In this document: positions 36,457-45,992 of the stretch, piece after piece
Layout of the letters: each line of letters starts with the position of its first letter
How positions within the stretch are numbered: position 1 is the stretch's first letter
From: Candidatus Defluviibacterium haderslevense
Lineage (GTDB): Bacteria > Bacteroidota > Bacteroidia > Chitinophagales > Saprospiraceae
Length of the DNA: 64,000 bases
Direction of reading: 5' to 3'
Assembly: GCA_016712225.1 (NCBI GenBank)
Contig: JADJRL010000003.1
Location: 4,229,501-4,293,500, forward strand
Translations under genes and position numbers: made by a program
The notes under the pieces: generated by a model
What the model was told of the DNA's origin: nothing
Database searches by the model: none
Seen by the model: only the letters and a program-made list of their open reading frames with translations

Positions 36457-36500
36457 TAATAGAAGCTAAATACATTTTATTGTTGCTTCAAAACAAAATA

Positions 36501-36525
36501 TGGGGTGCATTTTACATGCACCCCA
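36501..36525. terminator. Bidirectional terminator hairpin
   Basis: Perfect 10-bp stem TGGGGTGCAT / ATGCACCCCA with a 5-base loop, between the plus-strand metallopeptidase (stop 36456) and the minus-strand small gene (stop 36542). Confidence 0.8.
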
Positions 36526-36541
36526 ACTAGAATGACTTAGT

Positions 36542-36694
36542 TTAGTTTAGTTTTGCAAGTTTAGAAATACTTATACAAACTAAAGTAAAAATAAAAACAT
36601 CAGTTAATAACTCTGCACTTGTGCCAGTTGCTTTTACACAAAAGTCACTTTTGCAAAATTCAATTGAATTCTTTAATGGTTGAATTCTTTTCAT
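36542..36694 (-). CDS. 50-residue small membrane peptide
   Basis: ATG at 36694, TAA at 36544-36542. The product begins 'MKRIQPLKNSIEFCKSD' and has a hydrophobic helix 'LLTDVFIFTLVCISISKL'. A terminator lies directly beyond its stop, which supports a genuine transcription unit. It has no recognisable family and is only weakly supported. Confidence 0.4.
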   Translation of the reverse strand: MKRIQPLKNSIEFCKSDFCVKATGTSAELLTDVFIFTLVCISISKLAKLN

Positions 36695-36766
36695 TATAAT
36701 ATTTTTAAAGTTAATAATCTATCAATTCAAGCCTGACAGTTTGGCTATAAAATAAGTAGGTACAAT

Positions 36767-36943
36767 TCATTGATATTCTTTTTTAACTCCTTTGAATTTA
36801 CCCCCAGTTGTCTTAACATCCATAAATTTACCAGACGTTGTGTCTCTTTTGACCATCAAATCTGTTTTAGGATTCAAAACTTGCGTGCGGTTCTTGACTT
36901 GACCATTTCTATGGCCATCACCAACTTTACCATTTTTAGCCAT
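36767..36943 (-). CDS. 58-residue basic protein, partner of the YegP-like gene
   Basis: ATG at 36943, TGA at 36769-36767. The sequence is 'MAKNGKVGDGHRNGQVKN' followed by repeats of the type 'NPKT...VKRDTTSGKFMDVK', lysine- and glycine-rich, with a periodic beta-turn pattern. Small proteins of this type recur as uncharacterised genes in many bacteria. It starts two bases after the stop of the YegP-like gene, so the two are co-transcribed. Confidence 0.65.
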   Translation of the reverse strand: MAKNGKVGDGHRNGQVKNRTQVLNPKTDLMVKRDTTSGKFMDVKTTGGKFKGVKKEYQ

Positions 36944-36945
36944 AA

Positions 36946-37299
36946 TTAAAGTGTTTTGTCTTCAACGTTAGCAATAGGAGCATCCCTTTGAACTGCAAGA
37001 ATCCCTTCATTTCTTTCAGTTGATGTGTTGTACATTTCACTATTCCCTAATTCCTTATAATTTCCTGATGAAATTTGTCGAAAATAGAATTGCCCATTGG
37101 TAGCGACATCTTTTTGGAAATTATTGTCAGCAGTATTTTTCTTACTGCTTTCAATTCCCACTAAGCAATTTGCCTTACTTACATAAGTTTCACTGCTTTT
37201 TAAAATAACCCTACCATTAACTGCCCATAACAACCAATAATACTGGTTGTTATTACTATGCAGAATTTGATACTTTGGAAATGAAATTTTGTTTTCCAT
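36946..37299 (-). CDS. YegP/DUF1508-like protein (divergent)
   Basis: 117 residues with two DUF1508-type repeats: 'QYYWLLWAVNGRVILKSSETYVSKANCLVGIESSKKN' and 'QFYFRQISSGNYKELGNSEMYNTSTERNEGILAVQRDAP'. Compared with the protein at 15156 the strands are less regular and the end is longer. It directly precedes the small basic gene at 36767. The family has no settled function; presence inside a mobile element next to antirestriction genes is notable but not informative by itself. Confidence 0.82.
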   Translation of the reverse strand: MENKISFPKYQILHSNNNQYYWLLWAVNGRVILKSSETYVSKANCLVGIESSKKNTADNNFQKDVATNGQFYFRQISSGNYKELGNSEMYNTSTERNEGILAVQRDAPIANVEDKTL

Positions 37300-37756
37300 T
37301 ATAAAAATTTACAAATTAATAAATGTATCTCAACGATAAATTCTTACGACAAGAGATAATTAATGCCGGGATAAACAAAAAAAATTCATTCAAATAAATT
37401 ATTGATATTTATATAAATGCTATACATTTGCACCTTCTTAAAAAAGGATCTGAAATTGGGTAGACAAGCCCAATTGTCGAAAAGCCAAATAACAATAAAA
37501 TCCTTTTAACCATATAAATGTATCCTTCAATTATATGGTGGGTTTTGGAAATATAATTCCAATAATTACATAATAGTCTTTGTTAGTCAAAATAGTTTCA
37601 AAGTTTGGCTTACATCCAAACAAATTATTTATATATAACAACTCAAAATATATGCCATTCAAAAGCTTAGGACATATTGTCATATATTAACAAGTTATAA
37701 TACATAATGTACTTTATTTTGGCAGAATATTATGCCAATTTTAAGCCAAATAAAAA
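37300..37756. other. Intergenic region with an inverted repeat
   Basis: About 455 bp without a gene. AATTGGG-TAGACAAG-CCCAATT at about 37455-37476 can form a hairpin and is followed by 'gtcgaaaagcc'; it might be a leader structure or regulatory site. The rest is very AT-rich. Confidence 0.4.
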
Positions 37757-37790
37757 ATCCCTACAAAGCTAAAAAAGCTAAGCAGGGACT
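37757..37790 (-). terminator. Terminator of the RadC-ArdC operon
   Basis: On the minus strand AGTCCCTGC...TAGGGAT forms a stem (37790-37757) with an inner AGCTT repeat, followed by a T-run (37757-37752), 23 bases after the ArdC stop. Confidence 0.65.
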
Positions 37791-37812
37791 TACAAATGAC
37801 TTAAAACTCAAA

Positions 37813-38736
37813 TTACAGATTTAAAATGAAATCAACGCCTTTTTGAGCCTCTGAGGCTACCTTGAAAATGAATTTACTGTCCTCCTTCAGTACTTTAAGC
37901 CATCCAGCTAAATAAGCGACATTGTTTTCAAAGATTTTATCAAAGTCAATCTGGACACTTGAACTGAGAAACGAAGCTCCCATTTCTGCAACTAGCTCCT
38001 CTTTGCTATATGCTTTACTTCCAAAAGTATTAGGATTCATAACTTCTACTCTAGCTAACCTTGTAGCATGCCCAGTTGAATGAATGAGTTCATGAAATAA
38101 AGTAGCGTAATATGCTTCTGCTGATTCAAACTGTTCAATTTGAGGCATATTGACGATATCCAGGCCAGAAGAATAGAAAGCACCTTTACTATCAATATGC
38201 TTTATCTCAGGGCATTTAGGCATATTCTCTACAATGGATTCACACTTATCTATCTTCTCATTTGGCTTTAACTGAATTTTCGAGATTTCTAATTCAATAC
38301 CTTCTACATTGGAGATATTAAACACATTGTAATACTTAATGAACTTCAATACTTTAACTTCTGCTCCTATATTATATAGGTGTGTTGCTTCATCACTACT
38401 CATCGATCTATTATCTTTATCCTTATACAACACATTAAAGTAAATAACTTTTTCTGCCTTAGCTCCTTTCTTCAATTTGCCACCAATTTCTCGAACTTGG
38501 TTAAAAGTTAGGAAATATGGGATTAGATCTAAGGTATTATTCATTAGGATAAAGTTAATACCGGTATATAAATGTCCTGTTATGTAATTCTTCGCTAATC
38601 CATACGTACTCCATGTCCTTCTCCATGGTGCTACTCCTTGCTCAAGCATTGAAATGATTTTGTTTGTCACTTCTCGGTAAAGGTCAAAATTTTTTGAAAT
38701 AGCAGAGCTTCTAGCAGATTCTAGTTCCGTTTTCAT
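37813..38736 (-). CDS. ardC: ArdC-family antirestriction protein (ssDNA-binding N-terminus, zincin-like C-terminus)
   Basis: 307 residues. The N-terminal domain (about 15-150) has the ArdC/DUF1738 signature 'LEQGVAPWRRTW', 'GLAKNYITGHLYTGINFILMN' and 'FLTFNQVREIGGKLKKGAKAEKVIYF'. The C-terminal domain carries the metallopeptidase motif 'ATLFHELIHSTGHATRL' (H215, E216, H219) and 'EELVAEMGASFL' (E251). ArdC proteins protect entering DNA from restriction and occur on conjugative plasmids and ICEs. It is the second gene after radC (31-base gap) and shares the palindromic operator at 39309-39345. Two decayed 5' fragments of this gene exist at 8.3 and 13.5 kb. Confidence 0.92.
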   Translation of the reverse strand: MKTELESARSSAISKNFDLYREVTNKIISMLEQGVAPWRRTWSTYGLAKNYITGHLYTGINFILMNNTLDLIPYFLTFNQVREIGGKLKKGAKAEKVIYFNVLYKDKDNRSMSSDEATHLYNIGAEVKVLKFIKYYNVFNISNVEGIELEISKIQLKPNEKIDKCESIVENMPKCPEIKHIDSKGAFYSSGLDIVNMPQIEQFESAEAYYATLFHELIHSTGHATRLARVEVMNPNTFGSKAYSKEELVAEMGASFLSSSVQIDFDKIFENNVAYLAGWLKVLKEDSKFIFKVASEAQKGVDFILNL

Positions 38737-38766
38737 ATTCTTAAATTAAATGGTTAAGAAATAGGA

Positions 38767-39246
38767 CTACAGGGTTCCTTCATCGGCGAAGGAATAATAA
38801 CCAGAATTGGGTATTAATATCAAATGGTCAATGATTTGGATATCAAGCAGTTTTCCTGCTTCAAGTACCTTTTTGGTTAAATCAAGATCTGCTTTACTTG
38901 GTTTTAAGTTTCGTGATGGGTGGTTGTGAGCTAGGATGATACCAGATGCTAATGCTTTTAATCCAGCGGAAAAAAGAATCTTGAGATCGACATAAGTGTT
39001 TGAGACTCCACCTCGAGACAGGTGAAAGAATCCTTTTACTCCATTTGCTCTGTTGAGAAATAGGGCATTAAATTCTTCAAGTAGTTCCATATCATCACTC
39101 CAATTTTTACGGAGGATTAATTCAGCTTCAGTTGAAGTGTTGATTTTTGGATAATCGGATGCTTTGGATTTGTTGTGGTAGGAGATTTTAACCTCAGCTA
39201 CTAACCAAGATCGCTTTGGTTGACTTAATTCCTTCAAATTTTTCAT
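38767..39246 (-). CDS. radC: RadC-type JAB/MPN-domain protein
   Basis: 159 residues from the ATG at 39246 ('MKNLKELSQPKRSW'). An upstream GTG/TTG start would read into the repeat and the region is non-coding there. The JAMM centre is complete: 'ILAHNHPSRNLKPSKADLDLT' (H107, H109, D120) and an upstream Glu in 'LLEEFNALFLN'. This is the short RadC type lacking the helix-hairpin-helix, common on mobile elements and often next to ardC. The true role is unsettled (not DNA repair in the tested cases). It is first in the operon, and its promoter region contains the palindrome. Three decayed radC copies exist in the window. Confidence 0.9.
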   Translation of the reverse strand: MKNLKELSQPKRSWLVAEVKISYHNKSKASDYPKINTSTEAELILRKNWSDDMELLEEFNALFLNRANGVKGFFHLSRGGVSNTYVDLKILFSAGLKALASGIILAHNHPSRNLKPSKADLDLTKKVLEAGKLLDIQIIDHLILIPNSGYYSFADEGTL

Positions 39247-39308
39247 TTTAAACTGATTTAGATTTTTAAAGAATATTTCAAACCAGTATATTTTAAGATT
39301 GAATGTTG

Positions 39309-39345
39309 TCGTAGAGGGCAGAAATTGCCAAAATGGCAATTTCTG
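39309..39345. promoter_or_regulatory. Palindromic operator upstream of radC-ardC
   Basis: CAGAAATTGCCA-AAA-TGGCAATTTCTG at 39319-39345 is a perfect 12-bp inverted repeat with a 3-bp centre. TCGTAGAG starts at 39309, 23 bp before the centre, exactly as at 52627. It lies about 65-100 bases before the radC ATG, between radC (minus) and the exported-protein locus (plus). The probable binding factor is the XRE protein at 58303 (inference). Confidence 0.65.
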
Positions 39346-39540
39346 GTTAGTTGTATACTCATAATTTGATACTTTTTGGCCAAAAATATTTGGAGCTTTT
39401 CTTCAAATTTTGGGTCAAAATCATACGCTCGTTTAAAAGTTCCCTACGTTAGTACGAAAGGTCTTGCCATTTTCAAGTTAATATTTAACCTTTGGCGTAA
39501 TATTTTAAATGACCTGAGCTGAAAGACAAAATAGATTCTT
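39346..39540. repeat. Boundary repeat copy 3, including the 49-bp conserved block
   Basis: 39412-39460 holds the 49-bp block (starts 'gggtcaaaatcatacgctcg'). Identity with copy 4 at 46030-46215 is almost complete over about 180 bp and weaker homology continues to about 39640. This copy is the least decayed because it borders the intact radC-ardC operon. Confidence 0.8.
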
Positions 39541-40086
39541 AAACGTTTAGTAAATTGTAAATAGATGTAAAAAGAAAGCCAAAAAATGGAATATTAAAGA
39601 ATAATCCTTTTAAGGTTTGAATATTACATTAATGTATTAATAATTGAATTTGTGTTTGAAAACTCTTGTCCTTCAAAAATCGACTAAGGGTTTTCACTGA
39701 ATTTCATAGGTGTTTACACTGAATTTTCTTAGAGTGAAGGCTCAAACTCAAAATTTAATTGTATATTTGGGAATACTAATTTCAGAATTCAAATCTTTTT
39801 TATCTAAAAAATGAAAATTATTAAATTCTTAAAGCAGCATATTTATATTAAGTAAGGTCTTTAGTTAAATTGATTTATTGAATTTGTCTGAATTGTTAAC
39901 ATTTTAAATGCTTCTTAAAATATTTTAAATATATTAAGAAAAATTAGGCAGTTTGAAATTATCTATTTAACTTTGAACTAGAACAACCCCATAATCATAA
40001 AGAATTTTCATTCTAGGTAATTAAGTCGATATTATATATTGATTTTGTCTCCTATTTTAAAGATATAACAATTTAAAATAACTTAT
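39541..40086. other. AT-rich region upstream of an exported-protein gene
   Basis: No gene. The first 100 bases share 'attaaagaataatcctt...aaggttt' with 46280-46310; the rest is unrelated to the other boundary copies. It probably holds the promoter of the gene at 40087. Confidence 0.4.
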
Positions 40087-43000
40087 ATGAAAAAATTTCT
40101 AATTTTATTCTTCATTACTCTAAGTTTCTATACACTAAGTTATAGTCAGAGTGATTGTGCTTTATCATCTATTGGTGCTTCCAATTCGCCCAGTTTTACA
40201 GGAATTGATTTCTTTAGTGAGTCAGTTTGTGAACCTTTAATTTTGAAATGCAATATTGTCATTTTAACTCGAGATGATGGGACAGGTGGATTTTCACCCA
40301 CAAATACAGTATGGACAGATTGGGAAAATGCCATGAATTTAAGTTTAGCAAATATTCAAGATCCAAATTGTTTTACAGTAGGTTATCCTCTTGATTCAAA
40401 AATAAGAGTTAAATTTACCACTCATACTTTACCTAATACTTCAGCATATGACTGGTATGATAAAGCTAATGATGATCAACTTTCAAGCTCAATTCAACCA
40501 AATCGTTATATTTGTCCTAGAGTTGGAACCACATGGAGTTCATTAGAAGAGGCAATGACAACCTTTGAACAAAGTCATTTTGGTGAAATCAATTTTTTCT
40601 TTATTGAAAATGGAGAATTAGTTAGTTTACTTGAAACTCATATTGCAAATGGAACAACACCAAGTGCTCCTTACATTGATAGATTTGAAAAATATTACCT
40701 CGATCACCCTGCGTGCACAACAGGATGTGGTCCAATTGCAACAGGGTGCTCCACATATCCAAAGCCGTATTATAGTCAAGCAAGTAAAAACTCATATATT
40801 ATAGCCAATAGATATTCGGATTACTTAATTAGACAAAAGTTTCATGCCATTTGGTGGCCACAGTATGCACATTTGCCACCTTCTACAGTGTGGGGATGGT
40901 CTTTTGATATAAACAAATTAATGTTATTGCATGAAATGTGTCATAATCTTATGGATTTTTTACATGATAACACATGCAATCAATTAATGTCGACCCTATT
41001 TACTCGTTCAAATTTCATACCTAAGGATAAATTAAATGCAATTCATAAAAATTTAGCTACAACAGATTTGCATAATGCTGTAGATTGTAACGCATTATCA
41101 GATGAAGGATGTGCAATAAGAGTCTCAAGCAATGCAACGATATCTGGTCCAATTAGTGTATTTGGAGATTTAATTATTGAAGATGGAATTTCATTAACGA
41201 TAACATCAGATGTTTATTTCAGTGAATATTCTAGTATAATTGTAAAACCACATGCTAAATTAATAGTTGATGGCGGTACTTTAACAAATGGCTGTGGTGA
41301 CTTTTGGAAAGGAATAATAGTTTATGGCGGGAATACTGATTTTGATGTTGAAATAAAAAATAGTGCAAGAATATACAATACATCTAAAGCAGCAGTCTCC
41401 ATGTTTTCTCCTGAATCTTGGCCTTTAGCAGGCAACTATGGCAATGGAATTTTACATGCTGAAAATTCAACATTTAATAATTGTCGACGAATGGTTGAAT
41501 TTATGTCCTGGAGCCCTATGCCAAATACTAGTTATATACGAGGATGTGTTCAGAACGGTGGTAAATGGGGAATAACAAATTGGAATTGTCAAGGAATTGA
41601 AGTAACAGATAATATATTTAATGGGATGTCTAGTAGTTGCATTGTTTCAGAAGCTGGATCTTTTGAAATTATAAATAATTTTTTCAAAAGCAATGAAAAC
41701 GATATACTATTTAATAATGTATCTGCTGGATTACCATCACAAATTGAACATAATGATTTTTATGGAAGTAATATTGGGTACAATGCTCGTGGAACAATAT
41801 TAGGTATAAATAAAATTTTTGAAAATTCATTTCATACAAATTATATAGATGCCCTAAATGATGGAAATAATAATTATAATATGTTAAATAATGAATTCTA
41901 CGGACCAATTGGTTCGGTTAGTTTTGAAAATGGACCTGGATCTGGTATTATCAATATGAATAAATTTTCAGATAATTTCATAGGCACACTCACATCTGGT
42001 TCAAATTCTAATTTAAATTTTATTCAAAATTGTTTTAGTACTACTTTTAAGGATGTATACATAAATGGATCTGTTTCTCCTATAATTAGCAATGGGGTAA
42101 ATCCTGCTAATAATTGTTTTACACATCATGGAAATACATCATCACCTATTCAAGAATTAGGAGGAAGTCCATTTGCATTTAAATATGTTGAACCCAATGA
42201 TAATTTTATTGATTGTCGTGATGCTATTCTAGCACATCCAAATGTAATTCGAGAGTATAGAGGATCAAGTATTCCATTATCATCATGCGGAATACTATAT
42301 TTTGGAGGAAATCCAGATACTTTATATCAAGATGAATGCTATCCGATATCAAATTCAAGTTCAAATTTAAATTCATTTAATTCACTAAATAATAAAATAG
42401 CAGAAATATTGCAAAATTCAAATTTGCCTTTGCAACAGAAAGAATTCGAATTGGCAATTTATCGTAGATGCTTAGATAGAGTCACAATAAGCCTCTTTGA
42501 AGGATATATAAAATCTGGAAATTACACAAATGCAAGAAATTTGTATAATGGAAATGCAAGCGACAATGCTATTATTTCTGTGTTTAGTTCATATGTTCAA
42601 CAAAATTATATTGATTCAGCAAGGTATTACATAAATCAAATACCTATCAATTCTGAGGCGATGCAAGATTTCAAAATAATTCAAAATATTAACTTAAATA
42701 GAATACCATACGGGCCATTTTATCATTCATCTTCATCTGAACTTAATGCAGTAAGATTAATTGCACTTAAGTCTCACCCCAATTCAACATTTGCTAAAGC
42801 TTTGTATTATGCACTTACTGGTGAAGTTATAAGTTCTGAGATTCCAATATATTCATCTCAATATCTAAATCCTCATTCAAATAATTCAGGTAATAATGAA
42901 GTAATAATTAATTGCATTCCAAGTCCATTTAATCAAGAATTAAGAATAGAAATTAATGGTGCATCAGATTTTAATATAAATATTCAAGATATAAATAATA

Positions 43001-43137
43001 AAATCGTATATTCAAGTTTAGTAAAATCGAATTTAATTATTTTAGATACAAGAGATTGGCAAAATGGAGTTTATATCATTAAAGCATTTAGAGACAAAGA
43101 AGTAATAGCCAAAAAGAAAGTTGTATTAATAAGATAA
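40087..43137 (+). CDS. Large exported protein: putative zinc peptidase domain plus parallel beta-helix and T9SS sorting domain
   Basis: 1016 residues, signal peptide ending near 'LSYSQS'. Residues about 50-330 contain 'MLLHEMCHNLMDFLHDN' (H282, E283, H286), a HEXXH site with D290 and H293/D294 close behind, unlike a standard metzincin. Residues about 345-690 are repetitive, with right-handed beta-helix features ('GNLTIENGISLTITS'-like ladders, 'NNFFKSNENDILFNN', 'NDFYGSNIGYNARG'). Residues about 760-900 are helical and the last 80 residues ('VIINCIPSPFNQELRIEI' to 'DWQNGVYIIKAF') form the T9SS sorting domain. It is probably a surface or secreted protease or adhesin. It lies after boundary repeat 3, directly before another exported protein. 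Confidence 0.82.
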   Translation: MKKFLILFFITLSFYTLSYSQSDCALSSIGASNSPSFTGIDFFSESVCEPLILKCNIVILTRDDGTGGFSPTNTVWTDWENAMNLSLANIQDPNCFTVGYPLDSKIRVKFTTHTLPNTSAYDWYDKANDDQLSSSIQPNRYICPRVGTTWSSLEEAMTTFEQSHFGEINFFFIENGELVSLLETHIANGTTPSAPYIDRFEKYYLDHPACTTGCGPIATGCSTYPKPYYSQASKNSYIIANRYSDYLIRQKFHAIWWPQYAHLPPSTVWGWSFDINKLMLLHEMCHNLMDFLHDNTCNQLMSTLFTRSNFIPKDKLNAIHKNLATTDLHNAVDCNALSDEGCAIRVSSNATISGPISVFGDLIIEDGISLTITSDVYFSEYSSIIVKPHAKLIVDGGTLTNGCGDFWKGIIVYGGNTDFDVEIKNSARIYNTSKAAVSMFSPESWPLAGNYGNGILHAENSTFNNCRRMVEFMSWSPMPNTSYIRGCVQNGGKWGITNWNCQGIEVTDNIFNGMSSSCIVSEAGSFEIINNFFKSNENDILFNNVSAGLPSQIEHNDFYGSNIGYNARGTILGINKIFENSFHTNYIDALNDGNNNYNMLNNEFYGPIGSVSFENGPGSGIINMNKFSDNFIGTLTSGSNSNLNFIQNCFSTTFKDVYINGSVSPIISNGVNPANNCFTHHGNTSSPIQELGGSPFAFKYVEPNDNFIDCRDAILAHPNVIREYRGSSIPLSSCGILYFGGNPDTLYQDECYPISNSSSNLNSFNSLNNKIAEILQNSNLPLQQKEFELAIYRRCLDRVTISLFEGYIKSGNYTNARNLYNGNASDNAIISVFSSYVQQNYIDSARYYINQIPINSEAMQDFKIIQNINLNRIPYGPFYHSSSSELNAVRLIALKSHPNSTFAKALYYALTGEVISSEIPIYSSQYLNPHSNNSGNNEVIINCIPSPFNQELRIEINGASDFNINIQDINNKIVYSSLVKSNLIILDTRDWQNGVYIIKAFRDKEVIAKKKVVLIR

Positions 43138-43166
43138 TTTTGGTTGCACAATTTAAATTTAATAAA

Positions 43167-45314
43167 ATGAAATTACTCCTTATTTTAATATTTAATATTA
43201 GCCTTTCAAATGTAAATTGGGGACAAAAAACATATTGCAAATTATTTGATTTAGATCCAGAATCTCCATTTAATGTTCCCAATGATATGAAGGTCTTGGG
43301 TAATAAAATAGTAATAGGAAGCACAACTTTATGTGACTACATTACTGAATATTCAGACTGCTCTAAGTTGGCAACTTTCAACTTGGATGGTATCAAATTA
43401 GACGCAACAGTAATTGACTCATTCTCTACATATAGTAGAAATGAATGTATCTCATTTTTAGATTCTAATCTAATAGTTTCAGGGAATATGTATCCAATAT
43501 CTAATACGTGTGACATTTTAACATATGATATGGATTTAAATTTAATCTCAAAATTTAAGTTAACAGGACCTCCTGATATGTATTATACTAATTACGGTTA
43601 TTTAATTAAAGATGAAATAATTTATTTCAATGGAATTTTATTACCTAAAAATGGATCAAAATCAACAACTGAAGCAAGGATAGTTAAAATGAAAGTAAAA
43701 ACTAAAGAGATCATTTGGGAAAAATCCTTTACTTTGGGAAATTTTAATTTGGTATGCAATGACTTACAATCTACTCCAGATGGAAATCTTGCTTTTATTC
43801 TATATTTTAGTCCTCCTGCAGGAATAGGACCTGATCCAGCTTTTAAAATTCTTAAAATAAATCCTGATGGAGAAGTATTAGATTCGTTCCAATTTTTTGA
43901 TTATAAGGAGCATGGCAATAGATTGTTAGTAAGCAAAGAAAATAGTTATTACTTTAGTTCTGTTGATCATCCTACCAAAGGATGGGATTTTAAAAATACA
44001 GGTAGAATTAATAAATTAAACAGTAGTATGGATGAATTGGATTGGAATATTGTACTTCCAAATAATCCTTATACAGATGGTCGTAGATACTCTATTCAAG
44101 ACTATATTGAAGCTAAAAATGGAGATATCGTTGCAATTGGAAATGTTAAAGAGAATTCTGATAGCAAGATTTTTGGAGGAGATATTTCAACAACTTATAA
44201 TGGATTTATTGTACGTTTAAATTCTGAGGGGAATCTCGTATGGTTAAGAATTTACCGCATGCCACAAGAACTATTAGATATTTCTATTTATGGACAATTT
44301 AGAGAATCAAGTTTGAATAAAATAGTTGAGCTTGAATCAGGAGATTTTATTGCTTGTGGGGATGTTTATTATAATAATTTGCAGAACTCAGCTATTGATC
44401 CAACAAAAAATGAAATAGACCATTTATGGCTTATTCGTGTAGATTCTTCAGGTTGTCTTGATGATTATCCATGTGATACCATTATTAGAATACGGCCTTC
44501 AATTCCTTTTGATTCACATCAATTTAATATTGGAGACCAATGGACGTTTGAAACAGTTGAGCCTTCGGGTAATCCATGGGAACCCTATATAAGATTTACA
44601 AACCGTCAAATAATGGATACTTTGAATTCAAATGGGAAGAAAATTTATGTTTTCTACAATCAAGATTCTATGTATCAGGAAAATGGTAAAATGTTTTTTT
44701 GGGATGCATATTTAAAATCTTTTGAAATGTATTATGATTTTAAATCTACGTCTGAATATGAAATTAAATATTATGATATATCTAGGAAAAATGTACAAAT
44801 AGCTAAAGTAAGTGTTGACTCTGTATATAACACCATCATAAATTCGGATACTATTCCAACACAAATATTGCATATTGCAAACAATGGTTCTTTTCCAGAC
44901 GATGCAAATTTTATAGTTTATAAAAATATTGGAGCTTCAGAATATGAAATAAGATTGCATTTAGGATATGGACTTCAGGATCCAGTAAGATTAGTAACAA
45001 AACTGAGGTGTTTTAAATCAATTAATAAAGTCATTAATTTTCAATCGTATCCTTGTGATAGTACTTGGCAATATACTAATACTACTAATTTGGGTGATAA
45101 TAAATTGAGCATTGTTCCAAATCCGACATTAGATATAATACAGATACTAGGAATTGAAAAAGATTTACCTTTTGAATTATTTAATACGCAAGGAGAAAAA
45201 GTATCAAATGGAACTACAATAAATGGTAAGATATATATTCCTAATACTGGAGTATTTATTTTAAAAGTTAAATTTGAAAATGGGTATTCGATTAATAGAA
45301 TTTTAAGGTTATGA
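43167..45314 (+). CDS. Exported beta-propeller-like protein with T9SS sorting domain
   Basis: 715 residues from the ATG at 43167, which opens the signal peptide 'MKLLLILIFNISLSNVNWGQ'; an in-frame TTG at 43140 is not needed. Residues about 40-440 show repeated four-strand segments ('LDSNLIVSGNMYPI', 'TPDGNLAFILYF', 'AKNGDIVAIGNV', 'ESGDFIACGDVY') suggesting a propeller. Residues about 470-640 form another beta domain, and the C-terminal 'LSIVPNPTLDIIQIL' to the end is the sorting domain. It follows the previous gene by 29 bases, so the pair is an operon. No enzymatic signature is visible. Confidence 0.8.
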   Translation: MKLLLILIFNISLSNVNWGQKTYCKLFDLDPESPFNVPNDMKVLGNKIVIGSTTLCDYITEYSDCSKLATFNLDGIKLDATVIDSFSTYSRNECISFLDSNLIVSGNMYPISNTCDILTYDMDLNLISKFKLTGPPDMYYTNYGYLIKDEIIYFNGILLPKNGSKSTTEARIVKMKVKTKEIIWEKSFTLGNFNLVCNDLQSTPDGNLAFILYFSPPAGIGPDPAFKILKINPDGEVLDSFQFFDYKEHGNRLLVSKENSYYFSSVDHPTKGWDFKNTGRINKLNSSMDELDWNIVLPNNPYTDGRRYSIQDYIEAKNGDIVAIGNVKENSDSKIFGGDISTTYNGFIVRLNSEGNLVWLRIYRMPQELLDISIYGQFRESSLNKIVELESGDFIACGDVYYNNLQNSAIDPTKNEIDHLWLIRVDSSGCLDDYPCDTIIRIRPSIPFDSHQFNIGDQWTFETVEPSGNPWEPYIRFTNRQIMDTLNSNGKKIYVFYNQDSMYQENGKMFFWDAYLKSFEMYYDFKSTSEYEIKYYDISRKNVQIAKVSVDSVYNTIINSDTIPTQILHIANNGSFPDDANFIVYKNIGASEYEIRLHLGYGLQDPVRLVTKLRCFKSINKVINFQSYPCDSTWQYTNTTNLGDNKLSIVPNPTLDIIQILGIEKDLPFELFNTQGEKVSNGTTINGKIYIPNTGVFILKVKFENGYSINRILRL

Positions 45315-45414
45315 TAATTATCATTATATTGGAAAGAAATGGTAATTTATTTATTTAAATTACAAAAGATTCAATTTTGTTATATTGAATTATTAACATG
45401 AGTATAAAAATCAT

Positions 45415-45717
45415 TTAAACTAATTGTAACCCACTAAAAGACCGACTAGACCGTCCATCAATCATTAACTTCAAATAAATCTTGTAATTTGGAAGATAAA
45501 TAAGATCCTGAACATCAAATTCAGGAAACATTTCTTCAGCAATATGCTTTGCATCTTCGGTTCCAATTCTAAAGGAAATAACTGTCCCAATATTCAATAG
45601 CACAGCTTGCCTAATATCTTCATCAAGTTGATGCATATATTGATGAACGAGTATCAACCATACTTTAAGCTTTATCAATTTAAAAACCTTAATATTAGTC
45701 GAAGCTTTTGCAGCCAA
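45415..45717 (-). pseudogene. 3' fragment of a TraD-like ATPase gene
   Basis: The last about 85 codons ('HQYMHQLDEDIRQAVL', 'NIGTVISFRIGTEDAKH', 'AEEMFPEFDVQDLIYLPNYKIYLKL') match the C-terminus of the intact protein at 51445-52596 nearly residue for residue. The Walker motifs and everything N-terminal are missing. The frame upstream ('MAAKASTNIKVFKLIKL') is unrelated junk. The break near 45720 joins this fragment to a radC fragment, so a deletion removed the DNA between them. Confidence 0.85.
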
Positions 45718-45734
45718 AATAGAGTTGGCCCTGT

Positions 45735-45930
45735 TTAGGAATTAGGCATAAATTCTTCGAGTAGTTCCATATCATCACTCCAATTATTGCGAAGGATCAA
45801 TTCCGCATCTTTGGAATTGTTGATTTTTTTTGGATAATCCGATACTTTGGATTGATTGTGGTAAGAGATTTTAACTTCTGCAACTTGCAAAGATTGCTTT
45901 GTTGGATTGAATTCATTCAGATTTTTGATT
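45735..45930 (-). pseudogene. 5' fragment of radC (copy D)
   Basis: Translates as the first about 62 codons of the intact RadC ('KNLNEF', 'VAEVKISYHN', 'AELILRNNWSDDMELLEEFM') and stops at the deletion junction with the TraD-like fragment. The initiating ATG has become ATT and the JAMM motif is absent, so it cannot be functional. Its operator (46003-46029) is still perfect. Confidence 0.85.
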
Positions 45931-45992
45931 TTAAACTGGTTTAGATTGTTAAAGAATATTTCTAAACCATTATATTTTATGAATGAATGTTG

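Noticed and set aside
40930..40971. Classification of the HEXXH protein at 40087 as a standard metzincin
   Set aside because: The third ligand of the HEXXHXXGXXH pattern is absent (position +10 is leucine), so only a general peptidase-like call is made.
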